Shown piece by piece: positions 42,569-53,299 of a DNA stretch of 64,000 nt. Source of the stretch: Cycas panzhihuaensis (Eukaryota > Cycadophyta); assembly GCA_023213395.1 (NCBI GenBank), contig CM041465.1, positions 248,255,741 through 248,319,740 on the forward strand, given 5' to 3'. Position 1 is the stretch's first letter; each line of letters begins with the position of its first letter. The position numbers were made by a program, and so were the translations under genes. The notes beneath the pieces are model-generated. The model was not told where the DNA came from. It saw only the letters and a list, made by a program, of their open reading frames with translations, and ran no database searches.

Positions 42569-44552
42569 CATTTCATATTTAAAGCAAACATTAAATAAGT
42601 TAGGGCATTTGTAAGACCCATCACACCTTGACCAAGTGAACCAAAATTTTGGAGTTCTACAATGGGTGTTTGTCCCTATCCCCACCCACAAGCATCCTAC
42701 TAAGGAAAGCATTAAGACTAAAGATTGACATCTTCTCTAAGTTGAATTAAAACAATTTTTTCTATCTCAAATTTTAGGAGAATCTAAAAATGTAAGAGGC
42801 AATAAAATGCAAATATAGAACTGTGACTTGTACTTACAACAATTCAACCAATAAGTCATTATAAACTCCCTTAGAATGTACCTTGCTCAATCACAACATC
42901 CGTAACTAAAGGCAGCAAGACATGCTTCTCCCTCCTCATAACACCAAAGCATGGAAGAAATATCGGTCTAGTGACCTACAATTAGTTAAAACACCAATTA
43001 CAAAATGACACAACTCTTTGCTCACATTCAACTCTACTAGAAACATAGAATATCAAACTTCTCCAAGTGCAACATAATGTTTTTGATAATTGAATAAAAG
43101 GGATGATTGCAAAGTCCTTATACTCCTAACTTTAAAACATTGCTTATTACAATGGCAATAGAAAATACCCCATGCTCCTATAGACTCACATCAATGAACA
43201 ACTAAGCATCTACAATAAAAAAAATTAGCTACTAAGTTGATCTATACCATTTTAAAATCAAAATTTCAACATCATGCAATATTGCATGGTGGGGCTAGTG
43301 GATTTTACTTAAATTTGTAAGTCATCAAACAATCTCAAAATAAATGCCCAAAGTGAATCTCAAATTTGGTAGTGTCGTAGCCCCATTGTATCTTTACACA
43401 AATTTACACACTAGGCATACAAATGATATAGAATAAATGTAATTGATGGTTAAGGGACAATTGAAAACAAAGCATGAAAAACATAGATTGTGAATGGGAA
43501 CATACCAAAGCGCAAGTAGTGTCTTATTTAGACAAATGATATTTTTAATAGTATAATGATATAGAGTTTGCAATAGGCTCAAAGTAACAACCATAATTCC
43601 AAAGATTTGCCTAATATCCTACTTATGTGTGCAAGTGCCTACATGGGTGTGTAGGTGCTTTTGGACATAAATGTACAAAATGACAAAAAAGAAAAGGGAA
43701 GCATAAGATCAAATGAACTTTCTAGGCCATAACAACTGAAATAACAAGGAGAATTTCCCTTCATTTATGCCTCAGAAGAGGAGGGAGAAGAGGAGAAAGA
43801 GGACCAACCAGATATTAAAACTCAACAAGCTACACTTGCTAAAGGAAACTTTTGTGTATATCTACCATATAGTGAGAAGAGAAACTAGACAATGGTTAAA
43901 TGGAATAGACAAATCGCACACATGATGACAAAACTCATGGCATTTCAAGGCTCAAAGGCCAAGACAAAAAAATGAGAAAATCCAACATCTTACATAATAA
44001 AAGGATTGGAAAATGCATTAGGAACAAAAATAGAAATTATATTAATGTCCACAAAAGACTAAATGTCACCATTTATGATACCATTGATGCAACCACACTA
44101 TACTCTCTCATGTTAGAAAATAAAGCAAGAAAGTATTATAATCAAATGTAATAAATCTACTCAATAAAAAAGAAGAAACAACTAGGACCCCAAGGCTGCC
44201 AACTCACCCTAATGTTTTCTCATATAAAACTAGTGAGATGTTGAGTAGATTTGATACCTTTTATAGCACAAGTAAGAGAGAGATAATAAGTACTCTAGTA
44301 CTAAATTGGATGTAGAAAGGTGAAGCAATTGTAGTTTGGAAATAACTAATGTGGACCCTAGAAAAGGTATGGAGAACAAATACAAACTGATACATAGCAA
44401 GGCACATGGAGCTGAAAGATGCTAAGGAAAGGTGAAGGAAATATGAGGAAAAGATATCCAATAATAGTTGTGCGAAATGTTCCTTCACTATTATAGTCAT
44501 TCCTATAACCATTCTAGACTAGAGATTTGACAAAGTAGTTCCAAGCATTCTT

Positions 44553-44705
44553 GGAGCCGTTCTCTCTATATGAGTCTCTTCGAATAACATTCCACTAGAT
44601 GAATCATTCAAGACAACGTTCCTTTGTATGAGCCATTCCTTAAGAAACATTCCATTGTACAAGTCATTCTTCGAAGGCATTCCATGACATGATAAGCATT
44701 CAAAC
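44553..44705. repeat. Degenerate 30-bp minisatellite
   Basis: About five imperfect units of 29-30 bp on the pattern AACATTCCA-T-TA-GA-TCATTC-T-AAG, with unit starts near 44555, 44585, 44614, 44645 and 44674. Examples are AACATTCCACTAGATGAATC and AACGTTCCTTTGTATGAGCC. Confidence 0.65.
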
Positions 44706-45863
44706 GTGTAGAAATCCTAGTATACAAACCAAAATAAGGGATTCTAGCTTCTGAAGGTTGAGTCCTCTCTATAGAATGTTGAGTAGATTGTGTTGGAGCT
44801 ATTGACGTCCATTGATGGCTAGTATATGGCTACAAACATAGGCGAGCAGTTTTATAAACACCTACAAGATGGCATGTGTAACACATTAAGAAAGTTTGTG
44901 TTTTTATTGTAACAATAGGAGGTGCAAGACACCAAGAAAGTTCTTATATTTTTATTATAACCCTAAAAGGGGCCATATATTGTAACCGTAAATGGGGTCG
45001 TGTTACTAAAGTAGCATTGGACTTATGTGCATCAAAGAGATTTTGTCTAGTGGAGGAAGTCATGACATATGGAAGGGGTATTTGCAAGTCCCTCAAGAGG
45101 TGACTCTTGACTATTCACCTCACTAATGGTTTTTTACTTCATTTCTAATGACCTTTCATGTAGTCATTCCATGTAACATTTAACGATAAGTGAATTGAAG
45201 TGGACGGAATGGTCGAGCATGAGTTATTTGATGTTTGCTTCTTTAAACGAGCTTGTAAGGAGAGCTACATCAAAGTAAGCCAAAGGATTTCACCTACTGG
45301 AGGCTACCACATGTAGCATAATTGAAAAGACTATTTCACATAGCCTTGTTGTGAAAATTGTTGTGTGAAGGCCACATTGCTACATATATCCCTACTGTGA
45401 AAGTTGTGTATAGCATTGTTGGTTGGCACTAGCATGTTCATGCAAGCCCAATAGTGGATCTAGTGTGTCAAGTAGATCCAATTATGAAATTTGATGCTAA
45501 CAGGGTGAGATGGTTAGCGAGATGGGCTAACCTTTGACTGCAATTTGAATACAGGGTGGTTTGTCATGGAAAACATCTCATTCCTATTGTCAATGGTGGC
45601 ATTGCTTGGCTCTCATTAACGTTTGGCTTCCTTCTAGTTCACTCCTAAATACTCTCATTAAGATTCTCTCTTATTGTCCTATATTCTAATCTCTCCTCTC
45701 TTAAAAATACATTTGTTATGTAATATGGAATATTGAATTGAGAATTGTTATTTGTGAACTTGTGGATTTGGCAATTACATTTTGCAAAGTTTGGATTTTA
45801 ATTAACAAGAAATTTTAGCTACATTAGACTTTTATATTATTCATTCTTGTGGGTTGTACCATT

Positions 45864-45875
45864 TGGTATTAGAGC
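45864..45875 (+). other. Orphan primer-binding-site motif
   Basis: TGGTATTAGAGC two bases after GTTGTACCA, which would be an LTR end. It is the same variant as the primer site of copia B. A short frame at 45911-45999 (MGGGKSSQKHPRKDVD) could be a gag start. I could not find the matching LTR start or a second LTR, so only the motif is reported. Confidence 0.5.
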
Positions 45876-45999
45876 ATTGGTTTCGGTAAATTGGTATATA
45901 GTTGGAAGAAATGGGAGGAGGCAAATCTTCTCAAAAGCATCCTAGAAAGGATGTTGATCCTATTGAAGAGAGTGTAACTACATTTCTTGAGTGTGGCTA

Positions 46000-47182
46000 A
46001 TATGGCTAGCCAATGATTTTATGAGTTTACTCGTTGATTCCAACAATCGATAACAACGAAAATACAAAAGTACTACAAAATATCAAAAATTTAGAAATAT
46101 ATATATATATATATATATACACCAATAACCGCTCCAAATTATATTGAAAATAAAAAGTATTAAAATGATAACAAATATGGCAATGCACAAAGGAATAAAA
46201 TAATAACTAATATGATAATCTCACAACAGAATGTAATAACATTGGATAATGAAATTTATCTCTATTACAAAGCTTCCACAAGATAACAAAAAGGTATTCT
46301 ATAAAAGGGCGTCCCTCTTCAAGATAAGGGAGCCTCCCAAAATACTGTCTTCTTCCAAAGAAGTGAAAAAAAAATCCAAAAGCTTAATCTTTCAAACTAC
46401 CCAACCACTCCTTATATATGATTACACATCCAATTTCTACCAAAATCCCACAATATTTTAAACTAGGGTTGGCCCTAAAGATAATTAATAATTTAAAGTG
46501 AAGTTAGCCTTCAATAACCTGCATTTAGGACTACAAACTTTAAACTAGTGTAACTTCCTCATATGATATCCATTTGAGACCCCCAATTATTTGTTTTGAA
46601 GCCAATTAGAAGTTGTATGCCATGATCATGATTCGTAAATTGATTCTATTTATTCCAATACCATAATTGCAAAATACACTTTTTTAAATGTACCTTTGGT
46701 CCATTGGGAGGGACACATATACAATGAATCACCCCTTCTTAAGATATTTTGCTCTCAAAGTATTTTCTTTTGCTATGCATCACCCACGAAACATGGGAGC
46801 GGTGGATACTTCTTGAATCCACCATCTATCAAGGACAAGATATCATAGGAGATCTAGCTACCTTTATGTCATTTTCTTAAGGCAACATATAGATCTTGGG
46901 ACTTGTGGGTTATAGGTCCCTCCTACTTCTTGTTTCCATATTACATCCATGGGGATTTGGTCTTCAGAAAGGGAAGTTGCTTGGAAATAGGGAGTAGTGA
47001 ATAAGTGGTAAAGATCAAGGAATATGATCATGGTCTCATAAATAGGAATAGGGTTGGTTAGTAGGAGAATAGTCCTACATGGACAAGAAGTTTAGAAAGG
47101 GACACAAGTAGAAATAGGGTGCAAAGGCTTATAGAGAGGTGATGGGTTGAGAGGAAAGGATGTACCCTAAGAGTGTGATTTA
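46000..47182. other. Unassigned stretch, possible minus-strand LTR edge
   Basis: Contains (TA)n at 46097-46119. At about 46728-46745 the minus strand reads CTTAAGAAGGGG followed by TGATTCATTG, which looks like a polypurine tract and LTR start of a minus-strand element, but no second LTR or coding supports it. Otherwise nothing is recognisable. Confidence 0.35.
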
Positions 47183-48110
47183 TATTGGAGATAATATTTA
47201 ATTCATGATTAACTAATGTATCTCTCATATGTTATTGGTTGTGAACAACTTTGGTCTGCATGATTAAATTTATTGAATGAGGTTAAAAGATGATTGGTCG
47301 GTTTTCCATGTATAAATCTCGTGTCTCATGTGATATCTTCTGTGTGTCTTATCTTGATGTGTACATATCTCATTTTATATGTGCTTGATGTCTTATTTTA
47401 TGATCACCTCATATACACTCATTTCATTTACTTCATTTATTACTTTTGTGTGTGATAATATATTATGAATGCTTCACATAATATTGATCCTGTAAATGTA
47501 CATGCACTCAATATGGTATCAATATATGTTTTCTAGCATAGTATCACAACATTTTAAATTCTAATATGGTATCAAAGACTAAGTGAAATAATCTTGAGAC
47601 CAAAGCATCTCAAAGCCAAGGTTATGCGATCATGCAACATATTAGAGAGTCCTTGATGACATGGCCTTGAAACCAAGAAGCGAGAAGTAGAGTAAAGCTA
47701 GTATGAGACCTTATATGAGGCGAAATATGGCAAAGCAAACAAAAGTAGGTTAAAGACCACATGCACACAGTGACAATATTTGCCATTCAAAAATGATTAG
47801 TGTGTGCATTGTGCAAAATTGTTTGATGAACAGTATCAATGCTAGTACGAGGCTATGAGGCAATATTAGGAGCTAGTTTAGAAAGCCAGTTAAGAGATCG
47901 AATTATTGAGCCAAAAACTAGTTATATAGATGTGATTATTGCCAATTATGACTAAGATTATTAGGGCATGATGATGAAGATTTTACTAGTGGAATCTCCT
48001 CATTGGTAAGTAGTTAATTAACGTTTTGTGGATGTTATTTATGAGTGTGGTGCACTTATATGTAACATGCAAGTTTGAATGGAGTCCATATTTAATGAAG
48101 AGGAAGAAAG
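47183..48110 (+). mobile_element. Decayed relative of element D (K), LTR and start of body
   Basis: 47183-47540 resembles the D LTR at its start (GGAGATAATATTTAATTCATG against GAGATGTAATATTTAATTCATG) and in its T-rich second half, and ends in a cluster of primer-site-like motifs (47514, 47539, 47567). The following body shares GTGGTGCACTTATATGTAACATGCAA (about 48047) with the D internal region. No second LTR was found. The right edge is replaced by copia F. Confidence 0.55.
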
Positions 48111-48214
48111 ATTGTCACCCTGAAATCTCTATGTAGGACTGATCACCCCATAAAGGAGAATTAAGTAGCAACATGATGGTGAAAAAATCTCTCATACCCT
48201 ATTTGACTGATGAA

Positions 48215-49075
48215 ATTTTTTGTCCACTCTTTCCAAGAGTGTCCTACTCATGCGCTCAGCAATGCCATTTTGCTGTAGAGTATATCTAGTGGTCTTGTGC
48301 CTTTCGATCCCAGCTTCTCTGCAATAGTTCTCAAATTCCAAGGAGTTGAACTCACCTCCATTGTCAGTTCTTAAACATTTGATTGACTTACCAGTGTGGT
48401 TTTCAACTAGAGCCTTGAACTACTTAAATACACTGAAAACTTCAAATTTCCTTTTCAAAAAATAGACCCATACCTTTCTGGAGTAATCATCTATAAATGT
48501 GACAAAGTACAATGATCCTCCACAAGATATTGTAGAAATTTGGTCCCCACACATCTGAATGTATGTAATCCAAAACACCTTTACTAATGTGACTCCCTAC
48601 TTTAAACCCAAGTCTACACTGCTTTCCAACAATACAATGTTTGCGGAAAGCCAAATCTGAAAGTTGTAAGTTAGAAAGTAATTTACGGTTTATCAGCACC
48701 TTAAGTCCTCTCTCACTCATGTGCCCAAGTCTTTGATGTCATAACTAAGCTAGATCTTCTGCAATCTTTGATGTTGTATCTGCATGGCTGCCATCTGTAC
48801 TTCCCACTAAAATGTAAAGGTTTCCTTTCTTTAATGCTTTCATAACAACCAAGGCGCCCTTTGACACTTTTAAGACTCCTTCATGACCTGTATGCTTATA
48901 ACCACCCGAATCTAGTTTACCCAAGTAAATCAGATTCCTTTTCAGATCTGGTACATGTCTAACCTCAGTTAATGTTCTCAGTACACCATCGAACATCTTA
49001 ATTCTGATGCTACCAATGCCCACTGTCTTACAAGAAACTTCATTTCCCATAAGCATATCACCACCATCAAGAGTT
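48215..49075 (-). pseudogene. Copia fragment F (protease to integrase)
   Basis: Minus strand. 48745-49056 is the protease C-terminus (GNEVSCKTVGIGSIRIKMFD, VRHVPDLKRNLIYLGKLDS) followed by LKVSKGALVVMK. After a stop, LWHQRLGHMSERGLKVL with the His pair and CIVGKQCRLGF form the pre-integrase, and GVLDYIHSDVWGP starts the integrase. Further on are frame-broken LRTDNGGEF-like and QQNGIAERMSRT segments. This lineage (LKVSKGALVVMK type) differs from A, B, E and G. Both ends are truncated; the right one abuts gypsy L. Confidence 0.85.
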
Positions 49076-49079
49076 TTTT

Positions 49080-50464
49080 TTCAAAATCATTGTGAAACCC
49101 AACAAAGCCCACATCATTCCAGATCAGCTGTCGAGAATCAAAAACGGAGAAAAAGCCACAGGAATACTAGATGATTTTCCAGATGCAGCTCTGTTTAGCG
49201 TGGGAGCAGTTCCAACAGACTGGTATGAGGGAATACCAGAGTATCTAGCGACTGGAGAAGTGCCAGTAGAGTTAGATCGTACGGGAAAGAGAAATTTCAT
49301 CAGAAAAGCAGAACTGTATCAACTTATTAGCAGAGAGTTATACAAGGTGGGGCCAGACGACATATTACGACGTTGTGTTCGACAGCATGAGATAAACCAG
49401 ATCATGTCGCAGGCGCATGAAGGAGTAGCAGGTGGCCACATGGGGAAATTAGCCACATGGCGGAAGATCTTGACGTCGGGATTCTGGTGGCCATCAATGT
49501 TCGAAGATGTCAAAAAATGGATTCAAGCATGTGATTATTGCCAACGCGTGGGGAAACCTAATCGACACGATTTCCAACCGTTACATCCCATATTACCTTT
49601 GGCACCATTCGAAAGATGGGGGCTCGACTTTGTGGGACCAATCAAACCAGCGGCGCGGAGATCGAAAGCTCGATACATTCTAGTGGCAACTGATTATACG
49701 ACAAAATGGGTGGAAGCACGCGCATTACAAAAAGCCGATGCAGAAAGCACAGCAAGATTTCTGTATGAGGTAGTGATTACGATTTGGATGCCCCTTGGAG
49801 ATCGTCAGTGACCAAGGTGCCCACTTCCTTAACCAAACTATTGAAACATTGACAACCGCCTTCATGATTAGCCATCAGAAATCAACTCCCTACTACCCGA
49901 GAGCCAATGGCCAAGCAGAGAGCTCAAACAAGATAATCGAGAACTGCTTGCGAAAGATATGCGACATCGACAGATCTGACTGGGCCGAGAAGTTACCATC
50001 CGTGCTATGGGCATTTCGTACGACATACAAAAGGTCAATTGGTCAGATTCCATTCCAGCTTGTATATGGCACGGAAGCCATTCTCCGACGAGTTTGAGAT
50101 ACCCGACCACGAGTAGCGACAATGTCGATTAGACGACCTCCAGTCTTTGGAACGACGACTGGAAGACTTAGTGCGGCTGGAAGAGAAACGACACCTAGCA
50201 AACTGGTTGCAACATATCGAAAAGCGGCGACAAAAAGCATGGCACGACCGCCATCTACGGAAACCCCAATTCAACGAAGGTGATCAAGTGTTGCTGTATG
50301 ACAGCAAATTCAAAACGCACCCCGAGAAACTCAAGATGCGGTGGTTGGGACCATACATCGCAGAAAGAATTTTTGAGAATGGATCGGTGCAGCTTCGAGA
50401 GATCGACGGACCTCTGCTACCAACTCGGGTAAATGGTAGCAGACTCAAGCCTTATATCGAGTAG
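49080..50464 (+). pseudogene. Gypsy L: RNase H end and integrase
   Basis: Begins in the RNase H tail (KPNKAHIIPDQLSRIKNGE). HEGVAGGHMGKLATWRKI with FWWPSMFEDV and CDYCQ form the HHCC site. The core has LDFVGPIKPAARRSKARYI with ATDYTTKWVEARAL (first Asp). After a one-base shift near 49795 come EIVSDQGAHFLNQTIE (second Asp) and YYPRANGQAESSNKIIENCL (Glu). A further shift near 50095 leads to the C-terminus, HLRKPQFNEGDQVLLYDSKF and RWLGPYIAERIFENG, ending at 50464. No chromodomain follows. The sequence type fits the Tat/Athila side of gypsy. Confidence 0.9.
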
Positions 50465-50683
50465 CCCAGCCTACCAGCAGGATCAGCTAGTTGTACCATA
50501 TCGTATTGCATGATGTTGAGGTAATTAACTGCCTTGATACCGAGCCATGATCCAGTTCGGTATGGATACAAAATTAGAAAAAAATTGGAAAAAATAAAAA
50601 ATAACCGTAACTCATTACTGATATAAGTAACAGCAGCATAATCTGAGGAAAAATCAGAGGGAAATTCATCGGCATACAAGTAA
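50465..50683 (+). other. Spacer after pol of gypsy L
   Basis: Non-coding, purine-rich in part, leading into the tandem repeats. No feature recognised. Confidence 0.4.
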
Positions 50684-51260
50684 ATTACAGTGTACGTACC
50701 AAAAAGGTATGTTACCAGGTACGTACAGTTGAAACAGTGATAAAAATTGAAAATACACTATACGTACCAAGGGAATTCACTAAAGTACGCATAGTTTAAA
50801 AAAGTGACTCGGAATTACACTATACATACCTGAAAAGTACGCAGTGTGCACGCAGTGTAAACAACTCTTAAGTAGCTCAATTATATTATACGTACCTGAA
50901 AAGTATGCAAGCGTGCACGCGATGCAAAGGAGAGTAAGTTAAAAGATTACATTATACGTACCAACAACGTACATAGTCGGGTACGCACTGTGTAAAAGAT
51001 ACTCCAGTGATTAGTTACATTATACGTACCAAAGAAAGTACGCAATCGAGTACATATAATGAAGGCTATTAACACTATACGTACTAAGGGCACGTATAAG
51101 ACAAAAATCCGTAAAACGAGAAATCATTACGTACCTGCGAGCATTCCTGTGCGGTACGCAAAGCGGAACGGATTTCGGAAAACGGCACGCAAGAGACTGC
51201 TCCGGTACGCATCACAGTACGCAAGAAACGGCAAGCGTTCTACAGACGTACGTACGTGCG
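50684..51260 (+). repeat. About 65-bp tandem repeats with ACGTACC cores
   Basis: Seven imperfect units start near 50684, 50753, 50814, 50881, 50946, 51014 and 51069. Each opens with a version of ATTACACTATACGTACC, followed by AAAGTACGCA or GAAAAGTACGCA. From 51130 the periodicity fades but GTACG words continue (for example ACGTACGTACGTGCGG near 51247). The array lies between pol and the extra ORF of gypsy L. Confidence 0.85.
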
Positions 51261-51313
51261 GTTCTAGTTGTACGCTTTGGTTTCTTTCTTATCTCTAGGA
51301 CTCCACAGCCATT

Positions 51314-51916
51314 ATGAGGATAGCAGGGTGCCAGGAGGCTTACATACCAAAGCTAAAGCAAGACCTCCAAGCTCTACCAGCTGCATTTCAGGCCAAGGTT
51401 AAGCAGGCAGGCTGGGAAGACTACATCTACTGTAACCCCATGTACTATGACCCCGAATTGATGGACCAAATCCTAATGGCCCTAAAGGCAAACAGCAGGA
51501 AGGCCAAAATGGACGCGGACATAGTCCATACTATCACTAGACTTCCCAAGGAGGGAGAGGTTCTATTGGGAACAAAGAGGTCAGAGGTAGACCGAGAAAT
51601 GTGGCTGAGGGAATTATGCCAGCCCAATACTCAGATTATGTCCGGCGGAATCAGGGTAGCCGACATTATGGATGGAAGACTTCAGTGGGTAGCCAAAGTG
51701 ATTAATTCCAGGTTTTTGTCAAAACGGAAGTACACCTACATTCAGGGAGGCATGATGCAGGTGTTGTTAAAAATTCGAGATGGAGAAAGGATGAATTGGT
51801 CAAAATTTTTGGCGGAAAACATGAGACAGCAGCTACAAGAGATTAGGACACATCCATTCCGCCATCCTTCATTACTTCTGGCAATTTTATTCTACCAGTG
51901 TCCAGAGGTACAATGA
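51314..51916 (+). CDS. Extra ORF of gypsy L, plant-transposon-protein-like
   Basis: An uninterrupted 200-codon frame downstream of pol, starting MRIAGCQEAYIPKLKQDL. It resembles the 'putative plant transposon protein' family seen beside some gypsy elements: LQWVAKVINSRFLSKRKYTY fits its Trp-Phe-x-N pattern, MMQVLLKIRDGERMNWSKFL its LL-I-G-x-x-(V/M)N pattern, and RHPSLLLAILFYQCPEV its PSL-T-LC-GV end. That assignment is from memory of the family pattern and is tentative. Function in the element is unknown; no signal peptide or membrane helix is visible. The original protein probably continued into the 51917-52384 region. Confidence 0.65.
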   Translation: MRIAGCQEAYIPKLKQDLQALPAAFQAKVKQAGWEDYIYCNPMYYDPELMDQILMALKANSRKAKMDADIVHTITRLPKEGEVLLGTKRSEVDREMWLRELCQPNTQIMSGGIRVADIMDGRLQWVAKVINSRFLSKRKYTYIQGGMMQVLLKIRDGERMNWSKFLAENMRQQLQEIRTHPFRHPSLLLAILFYQCPEVQ

Positions 51917-52384
51917 CTGTGACTACTATCTCTCCTGAGCCAATTATCAAACAAAGGGTAGCGAATTTCAGACACAACAACCGCTTTGGAAGCAAAACGG
52001 AGAGTACAAAAGATGCAAAGGTGCTTACCGGCTACAAAAACACCAGAACACCTATCCCTCATCGGACGAAACAGTCGCTCATCGTCATGGAAAGAGGAAG
52101 AAGGAGAAGAAGAAATGAAGAAGAAAAGGAAGAGGAAGAAGCATCACGGGAAGAATGGGAAGACTTCCCACCAAAGAATCTGAGGCGGAGAACCTTCAAG
52201 ACCTCCTACACCACAGGATAAAGCGGGACCCATTATCCAAATGATTCAGGAAATGGAGGCAGGGTACAAAGCGGAGATAGCGGCCCTTCAGGACAAAATA
52301 AAGGAGAAGGATGCCATTATTGCCACCCTGACACAAATAAATGAGGAAATTTTGGGAGGACAGAGGCAGCAGGAGCCGCCTTGA
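51917..52384 (+). pseudogene. C-terminal coiled-coil part of the extra ORF
   Basis: After the stop at 51914-51916 the sequence remains coding-like in shifted frames: a Lys/Glu/Arg-rich stretch (RRNEEEKEEEEASREEW), then near 52220-52384 IIQMIQEMEAGYKAEIAAL followed by KIKEKDAIIATLTQINEEIL, with heptad-spaced hydrophobics typical of a coiled coil, and a TGA at 52382-52384. Putative transposon proteins of this kind often end in such a tail. At least one frameshift is needed to join it to 51314-51916. Confidence 0.6.
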
Positions 52385-52385
52385 G

Positions 52386-52891
52386 ACAGAGTTCTAACCA
52401 ATTGTCTGTATGTGGTTGCATTTATTGTTTGTCCTTTTGCATCAAGATTTAGTATACAACCAGTTTCATAGATGTGACACAATTATTACAATTTTCCATG
52501 TTGTACTTTCTAAGTACATTTCTGATGTACTTTGACTAAGACAGAATAATAGAGTCTTTTAACTATGTTACTTCAATTCCAAGATAGTAATGCAATATCC
52601 CAAGATTAGTCATTTCAAACACTTTTTCTAATTGACCTTTGATGAATACAATCGAGTCAACATTGCTCCCTATAAATAGCATGTCATCTACATATACTAC
52701 TATAATTGTTATCTATCCCTTATCGAATTTTACATATAAACTTGGGTCTGATTCACACCTGTGAAAGTTGTTATGAACAAGGTATTGATCCAACTTTGCA
52801 TACCATGCTCTAGGAGCTTGTTTAACTCTATACAGGACTTTCTTTAGCTTGCATACTAGATTTTCTTGTCCTAACTTATAGTATCCTTCAA

Positions 52892-52939
<48 letters not shown>

Positions 52940-53255
52940 CTTCTTTTAGGTCTCCATTTAAGAAGGTACTCTTTACATTAAAATAAAAAAATTTTCATTT
53001 TTGTTGTGCAACTAATGCAATCATTGTTTTTATAGTATTTAGCTTAGCCATTGGTGAGAATGTTTCCTTATAATCTATACTTGCAGTCTGAATGTATCCT
53101 TTGGCAACCAGTCTTACTTTGTACTTTTCAATTTCTCCATTGGATTTTTCTTTGATCTTGTACACCCATTTGCAATTCAAAATGGGTTTATTTGTAGGAG
53201 GTTCGACCAGTTCCCAAGTTTTGTTTTTAGTGATTATAACAATTTCAGCATCCAT
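52386..53255 (-). pseudogene. Reverse transcriptase of copia G
   Basis: Minus strand 52995-53255: MDAEIVIITKNKTWELVEPP, LNCKWVYKIKEKSNG, RLVAKGYIQTASIDYKETF and FSPMAKLNTIKTMIALVA. Then come NVKSTFLNGDLKEEVYI, where a (TA)n run (52893-52936) has replaced the MEQP region, KQAPRAWYAKLDQYL, and ITIIVVYVDDMLFIGS (about 52680-52715) with an intact YVDD. LGILHYYLGIEV and TYRQLVRTLS precede the truncation. Confidence 0.88.
52893..52936. repeat. (TA)n microsatellite inside RT of G
   Basis: About 22 TA units exactly where the EEIYM-type codons of copia RT (TAT-ATA, Tyr-Ile) are expected, so the array probably grew from coding TATATA sequence. Confidence 0.9.
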
Positions 53256-53299
53256 GGTTGTTTTTCATTCTGAATGTTGACTAACTTCTTCATAGCTAG

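Larger units (their letters stand above)
41263..45860. other. Unassigned stretch with simple repeats
   Basis: No coding frame or element that I can support in 4.6 kb, apart from the (TA)n run at 42515-42566 and the minisatellite at 44553-44705. The last few hundred bases before 45861 may be an LTR, because a primer-site motif follows. Near 44885-44970 there is a loose direct repeat (AAGAAAGTT-TTTTTATTGTAAC). Confidence 0.4.

Noticed and set aside
42482-42712. Minus-strand frame with poly Ile-Tyr
   Set aside because: It is created by the (TA)n microsatellite.
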